From Sciurus carolinensis (lineage: Eukaryota; Chordata; Mammalia; Rodentia; Sciuridae): DNA of 64,000 nt. Of the stretch, positions 11,918-24,515 are shown piece by piece. Under the pieces are notes generated by a model, which saw nothing but the letters and a program-made list of their open reading frames with translations, did no database searches and had not been told where the DNA came from. Within the stretch, counting starts at the first letter, position 1. The number at the start of each line of letters is the position of its first letter. The stretch is taken from positions 88,531,758 through 88,595,757 of the forward strand of contig NC_062217.1 of NCBI RefSeq assembly GCF_902686445.1, read 5' to 3'. The position numbers and the translations under genes are program-made.

Positions 11918-12030
11918 TGAGCCAGGTTCTTGGTAAGTTGTTGAGGGACTCACTAAATTGCTGAGGCTGGCCTCAAAGTTGCAATCCTCCTGCCTCAGCC
12001 TCTGGAGACACAAATATTGCAAGTGTGCAC
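11918..12030 (-). mobile_element. 7SL-half SINE fragment, antisense
   Basis: Carries only the 7SL/B1-like half: TGAGGCTGGCCTCAAAGTTG, CCTCCTGCCTCAGCCTC, then a degenerate end. The ID half is missing or too diverged to see. Confidence 0.75.
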
Positions 12031-13049
12031 AGTATGTTTTTACTTTTGAGTAGAATGAATTGATTTCCTATTTATTAAGTATGAGTAGAATAATGATCTC
12101 ATAATGATTTTCATGTTTTAATTCTTTATGTGACAATGAAGAATTTAAGATGAAATTAATGTACTAAATCAGATAAATAATGGCAGCATGAGAAGAGTTT
12201 CATCTTCTTTTAATGACTTTAAAGAAGGGATTTGGAGAGGGGGGAATGGATGCTAAAATGGAGAAAATCAAAGGCCATACATAGATGATCTTGTCAAAAC
12301 AAACCCAAAAGTATGTAAAACTACAATGCTCTGATGTTATAAAAGAAAGAAAACCAGTTACTTTAAAAAATATGTGCATAGGTATTGAGTCATTTTACTG
12401 AAAAGCATGTTAGAAGACATTGTATAAATTATATTTTTAGACACTGGTAACATGCTATATTATCAAGAATGAATGAAATTTAGTGATATACTGCATGTGT
12501 GTTATCATCTTTGAATTTGTGTGGTCTTGAATTTTGGAAGAATAAACTTTGGGAATATAAAATAATGTAATAGTATTCTATAATGTAAATAAGAAAATAT
12601 ACAGTTTTCCATATACATTTATTGTATTTTGTTATGTACAAATCGGTTAAGGTGTCAACATACCAAAACTAAGAAGCCCATTACAAAATCAGTCACTTTA
12701 AATAAATGTAATGGATGACTTAAAAAAAAGAAGGGATTTGTCTGTTATTTTTTTTCAGAGCTAAGTGTCATTTTCATATGTTATATCAGGGGTGGATTCT
12801 ATCAGCACAGTTTATTATTGATGTCAATATTAATCACCTGACTAGCCAGGTGAGTCTGCTGGGGTAGTGTTTGCCATGCTTCTCATCTATGAGGACATCT
12901 TCTTCTGTTTCCATGCTCTGTTCTTTAGAAGAAAGATTCCATTCAAAACTGCACTTTGTAGGAGATAAAATTTATTTCCATAAAAGTAAATAAATGATTT
13001 GTGATAATTTTATCTTTGAAACTGTCTAGGTGATTTTCTTATTTTTTCA
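12031..13049. other. Unassigned intergenic sequence
   Basis: No gene or clear repeat seen. AT-rich. Confidence 0.4.
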
Positions 13050-13480
13050 AGTTTTTCTTTGTACAACTATGAACTTGTGATCATTTACTTGTACTGTAAA
13101 TAGGTTTAATCAAATACTCTTTTATTTTATTGTTCAAATTGCTCTAGCTTTGAATATAGGAAACTCTTGACATACTCAATAATGTGTTTATATGTGTGCA
13201 TTTTGGGACTTTTTCACTCTCTGGAATTAGAGAATATTGTAGCCTCATCATGTATTTTCTATGCCCCAGTCCTAGAATCATCCATTTTTCAAGGAGTTAT
13301 GGCTCCTTTTATTGGAGAATGTATTAAAAACCAAGATCTGGACACTGCAGGGCTCTTTGATACTGAAGTGCCATTGATTTTGACCAACTGATGTGACAGA
13401 GAAAGAAGACATGTTTACGTATACCAAAGTGCAAATCAAATGTAGACATATAACTGTAATCCAGTATCCCTCAGATCACT
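13050..13480 (+). mobile_element. Ancient L1 (L1M-type) 3' region fragment
   Basis: Sequence such as TTGTTCAAATTGCTCTAGCTT, CCCCAGTCCTAGAATCA, CATTTTTCAAGGAGTTATGG and AAAACCAAGATCTGG matches, in order, the remembered 3'UTR of old mammalian L1 families. The 74-codon frame at 13167-13391 is a by-product. Confidence 0.6.
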
Positions 13481-13781
13481 GTGGCTTCTCCTCTCCTCTC
13501 CTCTCACTCTCATAATGAGAAACCAGAATTATCTTATCCGATCCTTTTGTTCAGTACTGTATTTTGGGTATGTGTTTAGTGTATGTGTTAGTAGTTATAA
13601 CCCCTAACCCCTAGAAAAGCACCTTTGTCAACTATAGTGAGGTGGTTTTATTTTCCAAAATTGCTTAGGTGAATCATTTTACCCTCTCCTCTTTCAGTGA
13701 GGGTATTTCATATATTTGTCATGTAGTTTGAAGGTTATCATGGACTGTCTGAGGCCAGCTTAAATTTTATTTTATCCCTTG

Positions 13782-13816
<35 letters not shown>

Positions 13817-14214
13817 CATGCTGACTGCCTGGTATATACTGTCTCAAAATTTTAGATCAATATCATATCCCCAATATGTCTCATTGGACATCATTTTTAA
13901 CTCCAATACCTCTAGAATTCAGATTTCTTTTCTTCTTCACTTCAGGGAAAATTAACAAATTATTAGTATTTAATGTATGCCTCATCTCATTTATCAAAAA
14001 GTATTTATTGAACTTTAGTATTAACTGATAGCACTTAAATATTTAGCATATTGTATTTCAAGATTGTTCTTTTATATTAATTTATAAATCTCACATGTGT
14101 ATTATTTTCCTTATTTTTCATAATTGTATTAGTCTTATTATTATCCAACCATATTTGTAGTGGTTACTTGTTTCTATGATCTGGATGTTATTTTATGGTT
14201 TTAATGCAATACTA
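13481..14214. other. Unassigned sequence with poly(T) tract
   Basis: Includes a CTCCT-type pyrimidine tract near 13486-13505 and an uninterrupted run of about 29 T at 13782-13810. No gene seen. Confidence 0.5.
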
Positions 14215-14575
14215 ATTTAAGTTTTTGTTGAAATAACTCTAGCTTCAAAATTGATGTATTAAAACTTATCTCCAATGTAATAGTGTAAGGAGGTGGGTTT
14301 CTTTGGGGGAGTTTAGATCACAAAGCTCTGCGTTCACGAAGGAATTAGTTCTGCTATCAAATTCTGGATTTGTGGACATAGTATTTTCCTCTCTGAAGGA
14401 TGCAGTGTCCAGTGTGCCATCTTGGAAGCAGAGAGATGGGGTCCTAACCTGTCGGCAACTTGAATTTGGATTTCATAGCTTCCAGAATTGGAAAAAAAAT
14501 AAGATTCTGTTCTTTATAAATTGTCCAATCTCAGTTATTCTGATGGAACAGAACAAAAATGAACTCTGACAGATG
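14215..14575 (+). mobile_element. MaLR (MST/MLT1-type) LTR
   Basis: Shows the typical order of a MaLR LTR: TTGTTGAAAT start region, AAAACTTATCTCCAATGTAA, GGAGGTGGGTTTCTTTGG, then CCATCTTGGAAGCAGAGAGA, a TTCATAGCTTCCAGAATTGG block and CTGTTCTTTATAAATTG near the 3' end. Diverged. The 88-codon frame at 14303-14569 lies within it and is not a gene. Confidence 0.72.
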
Positions 14576-15639
14576 CTCCTTCTGACATGATCATCTGCTA
14601 GAGATGTCTGTCATTTTCATTAAGCCATGATTTAGGATTGGGCTCAGTGATTTGAGTACTTTACATATTTTCAATTAAGTGAGATCTATGTAATGAGGCT
14701 CACAGTTCCACACATGTTCTATGTAGATCAAAAAACTTGCCAGCTCCAGAAATAAGGTCAACTGTTCTGTGTTTTACTTCCCTGGACATCCATGACCATC
14801 TGACATAATGCCATATCTCACTTACTGTTCAAACATAAGAATGACTACCCTTGCTTTTAGAAGAATCTATTTATACTATAGTTAAAAACATTGCTAGGTC
14901 ACTAAATGCAGTTGGGGTGATGTACTCTGCAGTAAGTAGCTTGCACAGAAGGTTATGCATGTCTTACCTCAGCAGCATAGAAGGTTGTGCATGTCTTACC
15001 TCAGCACAACACATAGGAATTCTGCATAAAAGGGTGAACAATAAGAAGACTGTTATCTGTCAAATGTCTTAAGGGATACTTTCCTGTTTATATTATTCTC
15101 TCATACCTGTGACCCCAATTCATTTAGCCAATGGAGATTTTGACAAGTTACCCTAAAATTAGCATCTTAAATTACCCTAAAATTATATCTTAAATATACA
15201 TATACATATATATCACAATGTAGCTATATGCATATGTTTATATATGCATATGAATAATTAGACACTAATAATTATTAATCATTATTGAAAATGTCCAGCA
15301 TAAATTCTTTGAGCCCCAAGCTTAACTTATGGGGAAGAATATAGGCAGTTCAAGACAACAAAAATACAATGAATAAAATGAAAAAGAAGGCAGAGAAAAA
15401 ACAATTTTACGAAGTAAAGAAAGACTAGATCAGTTGGAGCAAAGAGCCCATAAAAACAAATGATGCATGTGTAAAGTTTTCTTATTTCCTTTTAAGAAAT
15501 CAGAACCTCTTTTGTGGGCAAAAATATTATTACTACTTAGAACTAACCATGACACTACTAAGAATCCTCTACTTGAATTCAACACTAGCCTTTCAACAAC
15601 TCTGCAACCTTCATTACAGCTGTACCTTTTATAGGAAGA
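14576..15639. other. Unassigned sequence with two short tandem duplications
   Basis: A 28-bp segment is duplicated with a 32-bp period (14947-14974 and 14979-15006, one mismatch), and a 23-24-bp segment is duplicated directly (15148-15171 and 15172-15194). TA-rich DNA follows to 15260. No gene. Confidence 0.6.
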
Positions 15640-15770
15640 TTTTAGAAAAGAGGAATTACTGGGAACTGAAGTGAAATAAATTATATTCCATGAGTGTATA
15701 ATTATGTCAAAATAAACTCAATATCACATATAATTGTGGCACACTAATAAAAGCTTAAAGAAATAAATAA
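15640..15770 (+). mobile_element. L1 3'-end fragment
   Basis: GGGAACTGAAGTGAAATAAA, TATAATTATGTCAAAATAAAC and GGCACACTAATAAAAGC match the second tail module of the L1 3'UTRs ending at 9505 and 28740. Confidence 0.65.
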
Positions 15771-17279
15771 TTAAAATGATAAAGTATTTAAAAGATTTTT
15801 AGTTTCAAAATATGGTTTAGTGCTTAAAACTTCATTAGGAACTAGCACATGAAAAAGTTTTACATTCCTGATTTTTAGATTAATGATGTAAGACACAGAG
15901 ATCGGTTTGTGAAAACTCATCCTTAAGACTCATGACTTCTCTCACTACTTTTTCCAAAACTCATTCCCATGACCACACAGCAATTTCTGAGATACTTTTC
16001 AAAGGATCTTTGTGTGGCAAATTGGTCTCTATAGTCTATTTGCTCTACATATTTGTGTTCATTTTTCTTCCTTAGTCAATTGTGATGTAGAATCTCCATG
16101 GAAGCAATTTTCAGTAATACTGGAAAAACCACACTCTTAAAAAAAGCACATATTCACACAGAATGTTAGTTCATAATTATTGAGCATTTAACCTTTGCCT
16201 GGTAAACCTACTGAGTATATTTTTTAACTACCTATTTTGTATTCCTGAGCACTCTATACTGCTTACTGAGATTCCATAACTTCATTTTATTGCTTAAGTT
16301 TAGGGTAATATCTATAATAAAATGGTAATAAAATTGGGAGAGTTAACCTATTAAACACAGGCAATCATTTAAACATTCCCCTAACCCTGTTTTGACAACA
16401 GATGTAGATAACAGGATAGAGAAGAGAGTATTAGTGTCATAACCTAGCCTGATTCATTCACGACCATTCTGCCCTGCAACCTGTTAGAGCAAAGTCAGGA
16501 CAACCTTAATGTATGCCCTATTTGGAAATGCCATCCTGCACCCTGCTTTCCACAGTCTGTTCCAGCTGTAGCCCAATTAAATTCAACAATTTACAGGTGT
16601 TCAGAGAAATGTTTTCAACATAATACCCCCAGTTTTCTTTAAGGCTCTTCACCCTTTTTAATGTTGCTTGAATTTGAAATATTCTTCCGACAAAACAAGG
16701 CACATTTGCAAGTGAAGAAAGATACAACAAATGAGGAAAATGATGCTAATAAACTTGAAGATATTGTCAATAACAAAAGGAAGGACTGAGTCCCAGCTAC
16801 AAGTCCAAGATATTTAAGCTAAGTGTAAAGGAAATTAATATTGTCTACATAGAAGAGGTTAAAGGATGAGAAAGCTACTGTTGTGCAATATGTGTGTGGA
16901 AACTAAAAAATATAAGAATTTATAGCCTTTTCTTTTCTGGCATAAAATCAAACACCTAAATTTTATCTCATATCCATAGACACTGTCATTTCTGGTTAAT
17001 GAGTTAGCTAACATTTAACCATTTCTGGCTATTTCCAACCTCAATTCAGAGTGATTAAAATAAATAAATAAATAAAAAATAAACACCTAGTGGTTATCCT
17101 TTTATTTATAACTAAAACAACTTTAACTCAAAAATACATGCCAAAATAATATAGGATACTTTTATACTGCATAAGTGTGATCATTGATTATACATCCAGT
17201 CCATGAAGTAGTTTTTGGTAAATCTGAGTTTGGAGAGTCATTTCTGTATAAGAACTTAAGAAATGTGAATTTTGAAGGA
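15771..17279. other. Unassigned intergenic sequence
   Basis: Unique-looking AT-rich DNA. A short (AAAT)n stretch lies near 17060. No gene or confident repeat. Confidence 0.4.
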
Positions 17280-17470
17280 CCAAAGCTGTTCATTTAGCAA
17301 GTATTTATGCATTACATACTATGTGCCAGGCACTGTTTTTGAAGTTGGGGTATGGCAATCAGCAAAACCTCTGCCCTAGGGAACCTTAAGATGGGTAATA
17401 ATGATTAGAGCTATTGAATAGTTAAATAATCTATTATGGTAAAGAATGATATGTGCAAATAGGGGGGTAA
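17280..17470 (+). mobile_element. L2 LINE fragment
   Basis: ACTATGTGCCAGGCACTGTT, GGGGTATGGCAATCAGCAAAA and CCTCTGCCCTAGGGAACCTT occur in the order expected of the L2 3' region, followed by a diverged continuation. Confidence 0.6.
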
Positions 17471-17699
17471 AAGAGGAAAATAAAAAGTCCAACAACAGAA
17501 TGAGCTGAACTTCAAAGGAAAGAATGGGAGGCAATAAAAAGCAAAGTTTACCTACTTATTTTTTCCAGAATTTCTTATGCTTGTTGGATAAATGCTGTCT
17601 GGAATATGAACTATTTATATTTACTGAAATTAGAGTAAGGAAACCACAAATTATATTTGGGTATAATGTTGAGGATGTTAATAACACTTTTCTGTGCAC

Positions 17700-17990
17700 A
17701 GGCTTGTAGCAGACACTGCTGAATCATTTTACTTGAATTATTTTATATAATATTGATAAAATCTCTGTGAGACATTTAATGCCACTCCATTGATTTTAAA
17801 GATCAGGATAACAGGAGTAAAAAAAAAAATACACCCAATTTACATAATGTCAAGGCTGAGATTAAAGCTGCTTTCTTTAAACCCAAGTCCATATATATAT
17901 ATTTTAATTAAGTACATATGACAGGCCAGGAATTTTCAAGTGTTTTACATTTGTTAGTTCATTTTAACTTTTGAAATAATTCTATGCATA
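17700..17990 (+). mobile_element. MIR SINE fragments
   Basis: 17700-17895 follows the MIR core pattern (ATTTTACTTGAATT, GATTTTAAAGATCAGGATAA, CAAGGCTGAGATTAAAGCTG). A second partial MIR-like start (GTGTTTTACATTTGTTAG) lies at 17930-17990. Both diverged. Confidence 0.5.
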
Positions 17991-18024
17991 ATAAAGGAAA
18001 TATGTTCTACAACTTTATGATAGG

Positions 18025-18440
18025 CTGAATAATGGTTCCCCCAAAATATACAAGTCCTAATCTCCAAAATCTATAAATCTTGCCTTCCTTAACAAAAGAG
18101 ACTTTTCAGGTGGATTAACTTAAGAATCTTAGAATTTGGAATTTATACTCAATTGTCTGCATGAACTTAACATAATCACAAAGGTTCTTATAAACTAGAG
18201 GCAATAGGGTCAGGGATAGATGAGACTGTGAAGACAGAAGCAGAGGTTAAAGTGATATAGGGCCATGAGTCTAGGAAGGCTGACAGTCTTCTGCAGTTGC
18301 AAAAGGGGAAGATCCTCCAGTAGACCTTCAGAAGAACCACAGCCTTTCCAACCAGTTTTGGACTTATGACCTTTCTAACTATAAGATAGTCAATCTGTGT
18401 TGTGTTAAGCCACTAATTTTGTGGTAATCTGTTTTAGCCA
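18025..18440 (+). mobile_element. MaLR-like (MLT1-type) LTR
   Basis: GGCTGAATAATGGTTCCCCC, AATCACAAAGGTTCTTATAA, a GGGCCATGAGTC block, TTTGGACTTATGACC and TGTTAAGCCACTAATTTTGT appear in the order typical of this LTR class. The exact subfamily was not determined. Confidence 0.6.
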
Positions 18441-19234
18441 TGAAAGAAAATGAATGTGGATTTTAGTATTCTGAAATGGGGTGTTGCTTTAACAATTATC
18501 TAAAAGATAAATATGGCCCTGGAGTTGGATTCTGGGTAGAGCCTGGAAGAATTTTGACAAGCATGATTGAAATGACTGTGTCTTACATCAACTGTTTGCA
18601 GAAATATGGATGCTAATGACAGTTTGTGTGAGCGTACAGAAAGCAAGAACCACAATAGTGAAAACCCATAGCATCCTAGAGAATGCTTAAATCATCACAA
18701 AGGTTGTTGCTGGAAATAATAAACATTAAAGACTGCTTGCAAGGGTTTATAGGAAGATTGAAGATATGTTACTAAGAAATGGAGGAAGAGGGATAATTTT
18801 TATACAGAGGCAGAGTTACTTAAGCTGTGTACTACAGTTGTGTTGAAAATACAACTTAAAAGCAATGAACATTTATGTGAGGTGTTTGTTGAAAGCAAAA
18901 CCTGGTTTCTCCATCCAGCTATACTAAAATGGGAGAAAAAAATAGATGAATTGGGGAAAGATATATTAAGCCTAAAGAACCAAGACTGGATGATTTGGAA
19001 AATTCTTCTTATTTTATCAGCATTGTAAAAGATACTAAAACTAGAAGATTCATTGTTAGGAAAGCTTTCTCTCTGTAGAAAGCAAAAAATCAATTACAAA
19101 TTATGTTGGTTCCTTGAAAGGATCAAAAGCTTACTTTATGGATTTACAGAGGATACTGAAGAAATTAGGCATGTGACTCATGGATTCTCTGTGTCCTCCA
19201 AGCTGAAGACAAAAGTAGATGGAATTGGAGAATA
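18441..19234 (+). mobile_element. Probable MaLR internal sequence
   Basis: Directly follows the LTR and has the non-coding, AG-rich texture of MaLR internal regions (CTGGAGTTGGATTCTGGGTA, GAAATATGGATGCTAA, GAAGATATGTTACTAAG). Short frames inside (18840-19028, 19053-19247, antisense 18800-19093) show no retroviral protein. Assignment rests on position and texture. Confidence 0.4.
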
Positions 19235-19545
19235 TCAAGGTAAGTGAAATAAGCTAATCCCAAAAATCCCAAAGGCAGAATGTTTTCCCTGATAAGTGGA
19301 GAATGATATAATGGGGGTGGGGTGGTGGGGAGTGAGAGAAGAATGGGGGAACTTTAGATTATGTAGAAGGAAATGAGAGGAAGCAGGGTAGGAAAAATGG
19401 TGGAATGAGACATCATTACCCTATGTTTATGTATGTTGCACAAATGTATGGAAGTGCATCTTGTACAACCATAGAAATGAAATGATGTACCCCATTTGTG
19501 TACAATGAACCAAAATGCAGTCTGTAAAAAATTAAAAGACAAAAA
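19235..19545 (+). mobile_element. L1 3' end (end of ORF2 and 3'UTR)
   Basis: Begins in the last codons of ORF2 (GTAAGTGAAATAAGC) and continues through the G-rich 3'UTR (GGGGGTGGGGTGGTGGGGAG) to the tail (CCCATTTGTGTACAATGAAC). This is the same ending seen at 44600-44840, 58700-58910 and 61480-61735. Confidence 0.85.
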
Positions 19546-20089
19546 AAAAAAGTGGGAGAAATACAAGTAGATGGGATTACCTGGGAAGGACCTGCCTGGG
19601 AGCCTTTGTTCTTGATCTGACTTTATATAGAAGATCTCAATCAACAATCCATGATTCAATAGGTATGTTTGAGATGTTAACTTTTGTTTCCATTTTATAC
19701 ATGTTGGAAAAGAGGGAAGAAGAATCAGTTTGATGATTGCATCTAAAGAGAATTATGCGTTACTTGGAGATATAAAAAGGAGCATATACGAAAAGTAGAA
19801 AAAATAATCATTAAATTGTATGCTGCATAGTTTAATATAACAGTAGGAATTGAGTGAATTTGAATATAGGTGGAGGATTTGAGTCTTCTGGGAAGGAAAT
19901 AATATTGAAGCTGGACTTTTACAAATAGATGTTACTTGCATGCTGAGCGGGAGGGGTTGGGTGGACAACCAACAAGGAAAAAGAAACTTCAAGATAAAGG
20001 ATATAGATTGACTTAAATTGGCGAATATACTTATTTTGGATTTGGGAGCATTATTTTAGATTGGTAAAGTATGGTAAAGATATATTCAA
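19546..20089. other. Unassigned intergenic sequence
   Basis: No gene seen. Unique-looking. Confidence 0.35.
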
Positions 20090-20215
20090 TGTGACATTTA
20101 AGTATTTCTCTTTTATTTGAGGAGCAGTAGGAAATCATTGACAGGTTCAACTTGTTGGATGTTGATTCAATCACAGCTGTTTGCTTTTAATTTTAAAAAG
20201 CCTATCTTTTATATT
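20090..20215 (+). mobile_element. Possible L2 fragment
   Basis: GGAGCAGTAGGAAATCATTG followed by TTTTAATTTTAAAAAGCC resembles the L2 stretch that runs from a GGGAAGCCATTG block to an AAAAAGATCACT block. Weak, diverged match. Confidence 0.35.
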
Positions 20216-20725
20216 TTGCAATGCACCATGTTGAGTAGATAAACACACAAATTACTGGGCTTACAAAAATATAGAGAATTGAGTCTTTTTTATAATCACA
20301 AATACACATTTGATTATTTTTATGTGATATACATCCACATTTGAACACATGTGTAGTTGTACATACAAAACATTAACTGTAACAGAATTCCAAGTCTATT
20401 TATAAAAGAGTGCTACTAATTATGCTGTAATTATTATTATTTACTTGTGCAGTAAATCAACCATCAAGCCATAGTCTACCTACAGATAGGGTGTATCACA
20501 GTGACAGGTTTTATTTGCTCTTCTCAAAGTTCAGTTAATTTTATTCCTATTCTTTTCTGTTGTTGACTTAATTCTTTGTCAGATTGTTTTCTCAGAGATT
20601 TATCTTTGTCCAATTACTCTAATTTTTTAAAAAGTAAAGACATGTTAGATTAATAGGCATTTTAAAGTATATGAAACCTAACTTGTTAAGAGATACAATA
20701 TGATCAAAGATATGTGTTTTAAGCA
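20216..20725. other. Unassigned intergenic sequence
   Basis: No gene or recognised repeat. Confidence 0.4.
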
Positions 20726-20814
20726 GTTAGCGGTGTAGCTCAGTTGGTGGAGTGCTTGCCTCATAAGCACAAGTCCAGAGTTTGAATCCCTAGCACTGCA
20801 AAAAAAAAAAAAAA
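20726..20814 (+). mobile_element. ID-type tRNA-derived SINE with poly(A) tail
   Basis: About 73 bp of tRNA-like sequence followed by an A16 tail (20799-20814). A box A-like TAGCTCAGTTGG lies at 20736-20747 and a box B-like GAGTTTGAATCC at 20778-20789. The 3' end AGCACTGC joins directly to the tail, as in ID/BC1-type elements. The clean tail and conserved pol III boxes suggest it is younger than the other ID copies here. Confidence 0.82.
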
Positions 20815-21224
20815 GATAATAGTCTTTGTTTCACATTCGAAAGAAAAACATTTTAATTGCTTTAAAATGTATAAATTAAGCTAGTTTCAGATACTTAAGG
20901 AGTTGGAAACTGAATAATCTTATATTTTTAGGTTTTCTGCTTTTTAGCCCACTTCTATATAAAACAGAGAAGATCATGTCAAGCTTCAGATGCTGACTTT
21001 ACCTAATATAGATATTCTGCTCCTACAGCTTTGGTTTTATTATTGTCACACATTATTACCCTTCCTATTCCTAGTTTTCTCTTTTGATGATCTCACTGTG
21101 CTTGGAATATCCTTTATTTCATGCTATTCTATACAACCAGAAGCCTGGAAGTAACTTTCCAAAACTTCCCTTGCTGCTTTCTGTTAGAACTTGAATCCTG
21201 TTAGTGTCTAGTCCTGTGTCTTTG
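20815..21224. other. Unassigned intergenic sequence
   Basis: No gene or recognised repeat. Confidence 0.4.
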
Positions 21225-21385
21225 GAGAAAAATATTCACTTGCCTAGATTCTGTTATCTCACCCGTAAAACAGGATGTAAATGCCTTGCTTAACATTTAG
21301 GTTATAAGGATTAAAAAATAAGTAAATGTAGAAGAGTTTCTATCATATTCAAGCATTTATAAATATTAGTTGTAATTATTACCAT
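21225..21385 (-). mobile_element. MIR SINE fragment, antisense
   Basis: TTATCTCACCCGTAAAACAG, TTATAAGGATTAAAAAATAA and CAAGCATTTATAAATATTAG match the antisense MIR order (cf. CTGTAAAATGGG, GAGGATTAAATGAG, CAATAAATGTTAG). Confidence 0.65.
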
Positions 21386-23764
21386 TACAGTGAGGTGCAT
21401 TTGTGCCCTGGTTCAATTTTGAGTGTATGTTCCTTTTTTTACTAATAACTAGTCTCCAAATCTCATCCAGATAAATTAACAATATAAAAAAATTAGGATC
21501 AAAAACCAGTATTCCTAATCAAAACTCAGAAATGATTATTTTAAAAAGTAAATATAGTTGAAACTTTGAAAGAAAATTGAAGTGTATGCTTCATATTGCA
21601 TATTAATTGCTCAAATCACATAAGGTTTCTCTAGAAATCTATGTTTTTAGCTGATTCCTATCAAAATGAAAAGAATGTTATGAGTTTAGTAAATGTGAAA
21701 CTGGTGCATGAAATCCTTGTTCAAGAGGTTTACAAATGTATTCGATTCAAAAGTAATAGTCATTAAAGCCTTTTTAATTAAGAAAATCTATCTAGGTCAA
21801 CAAATATATTTATACAAATAATTTATTGTGTCTATTTGGGGATTATGTAGTATGCACAATATGCTTTATTATTATCTAATCATTTATAATTATTGAAAAA
21901 TTCCTTTGGGGGATTATTGAAACCTTTCTGTATTCTTTCTACACAGTTGGGTGTATATATGTAACTTGCATTAAATACTAAGCAATTCTAATGTCTGTGC
22001 TGTTTGTTAAACGTGTTTAAATTACACTAGGCAATTTATTAAAAAAAAAAAAAAAAGAATAGCCATCATGGAGTAAGTAGTACTGGAATGGCCTCCTACT
22101 CTAATCAGCTAAACAACTAAATATCTGACAGAATTGCATTTAGATAGTGTTAGATAGTGTTTAAAATACAGCACAGGCTGTTATACCTGAGAGAAGACAG
22201 ATTAGGTACTCAATCATCACACAATTTCTGACTTGGTATTGCTTTTGAGACCACAAAGAATCAAGTGTGGATGTCTTGCTGAGTTGAGATAGATAATAGG
22301 GTTCTGAAAGGTTGATGCATATAAGTTTCACAAGGTAGATTATCAGGGCTCCAGAAATATGCTTAGGTATCCTTGTGAGTCTTTAGTTGGATATGAATTT
22401 ACGAATAATTGGGTCAAATTTATGGAGCCAGATAATTACTAGTGAAAGAACAACTACCTGTAAACCAACCCATCTTCAGGCCACACCAATTTGCATTTCC
22501 ACTATAAGACATAACAATTGTGCTGCTGTATATCTTTGACATTTGTTATGCTGACAATTCTTTTTAAAATGATCTTTGTTTGTTGGACATGATATTGACA
22601 CACTTTGTTATCAGCCAGAGAGTAATGATCCTGCTATATGTCTGTGGTATTTGCAGCATCTCCATAAGAGTTATGCCTTAGCAAACAGAAAGTGAAGAAA
22701 AATGCTTTAAAAATGTACTATAAATTTATAAAAAGATTAAAAATATGATTACATGTGGAAAGAAATAAAAATCTTAAAAAACCCTAGAAGAGCTTCTAGA
22801 TCTAAAAACAACAAAGAGAATAAAATTAAGTAAATTTATATGGTATTTATCAATAGACTTGACACTGAGGAATGAAAGATAAGTAAACTTGATGACATTG
22901 AAAAAAATATCAAATGTGAAGTACAAAGAGAAAAATAGCCTAGTGTGTAGGGAGAAGGGAAAATATATCAGTAAGAAGTGGTCTATCATCCTTATTTTTA
23001 AACTGTGGTAGGGAAAAAAAGAGACAAGAGAAAAAGAAAAAAATATTTAATGTGTTCACACACACACTTTGTCATGAAGTACAGTGCTTTATATTTACAT
23101 ACATTTTTATACAATGAAGGAGAAAATAATCATGTATAAAACTAGGAAGGAATAGGTGAAAACCATTCTGTTTTGGTTATAAGGTTGGAGTCATTTGTGT
23201 TCTTAAACCTAATTTCATTATTAAGGTGGAAACTAATCAGGATGGAAAGTTAGAGAATATAAATTAATATATGTAACATTATAAATTACATTTAAATAAA
23301 TATATGAGCAAAAGAATACAATGGGTACTCATTTAGTTAGCCTAACATGACATTAAATCTTAGCAGAATGCCTTAAAACCCTTTCTTCCTTGCACATTTC
23401 TCCTTCTCTTCACAACTAAGTGTAATATCCATCCTCAAATTCTTATCTACTGCAGCACTCTGGTTTATAAGTCTCTCTCTCTCTCTCTTTTTCTCTCCCT
23501 CTCTCTCTCTCTTATGCACACACAGAGACATAATTACAAAAACAGTCTTATACACATGCTTACAAAAAAGTAAATATGTTTTATATATTCTATTGAGGAT
23601 TTTTCATACAGATATATGTGTATGAAATGTAACACATTTGATATTTGAAATTCTATCAGTAATGGTGATTATCACTACATAAATATATTTTTAAATTAAT
23701 TATTTTGCTAGTTGATATTTTTACTGTTTCTAATTTTTTAATATCAGAAATGTTTTTTTTTCTG
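21386..23764. other. Unassigned intergenic sequence with microsatellites
   Basis: No gene or confident repeat over about 2.4 kb. Contains an A16 run at 22041-22056 and a CT-rich microsatellite at about 23473-23512. A 71-codon antisense frame at 22774-22989 lacks any recognisable domain. Confidence 0.45.
23473..23512. repeat. (CT)n microsatellite
   Basis: Near-perfect CT repeats interrupted once by TTTTCTCTCCC. The antisense glutamate/arginine-rich frame over it (23373-23555) is a composition artefact. Confidence 0.95.
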
Positions 23765-24515
23765 TAGATGTCAGCTTATGCACATAGACAAGATTTTTCT
23801 CTAGGCTATGCATTAAAGATTGCTGGGTAAAGATATATAGATTTTTCACATTTGCTAACTTCTTTCTAATTATAGACTACACAAGTGAACTAATTTACAT
23901 TTCCTCTAGAAGACTATACAGTTATGTTGTTATATACATTTGATCTTATTATTAGAAGTTTAAAAATGCTTCCTAGATGGCGTGTGTTCTGAATAACAAA
24001 TATCTGCTTAAAAATGAAACCAATAGTCCTTCCAAATGTTTATTATCAGTTCATTTTTCCTCATTTGAAGGTTGTTTCCCTTTGTACATTTTTTTGCCTT
24101 ATAGGATTGATTTTTAGTTTTGCTGTATACTTAATATGTTAAAATTTATATAAACAAATTGGTAAATGCATTGAAACTATCTTTTCTTGATATAGTCATG
24201 TTTTAATAATTTCATTGTTACTTACTAATTTTATATATAGTCCACAAATCATTCTTTCAATTACACTTTGTGTTTTGTATCAGGAAATTCTTTGTCAAAA
24301 TTTTTGAAGATATTATTGCATATTTGATTCTGAAAATTTCAAGTTTTTTTTGCCTTAGTTTGTATTTCACCACAATTGAATTTTTTCTGCAGCATGAAAT
24401 AAGAATCCAATTACCTTTTTTTATTGTTCCAGTAGTACTTCTTGAATAGTTCATTCATCCCATATTGGTCACTAATTCCAGATACATAAATATGTGGGTC
24501 TATTTCTACTAATTT
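23765..24515 (-). mobile_element. Ancient L1 (L1M-type) ORF2 C-terminal fragment, antisense
   Basis: In plus-strand reading it shows the familiar antisense order: GATTGCTGGGTAAAG, a degenerate ACTCCCACCAGC-type block, a TGAAGATATTATTGCAT block, TTATTGTTCCAGTAGTACTT and ATGTGGGTCTATTTCTAC. All correspond to antisense ORF2 C-terminal sequence of old L1s. Heavily mutated and interrupted on the right by the SINE at 24516. Confidence 0.68.

Noticed and set aside
20726..20800. Functional tRNA gene
   Set aside because: It has pol III boxes but no proper cloverleaf anticodon stem or TTTT terminator, and it ends in a poly(A) tail: an ID-type SINE.
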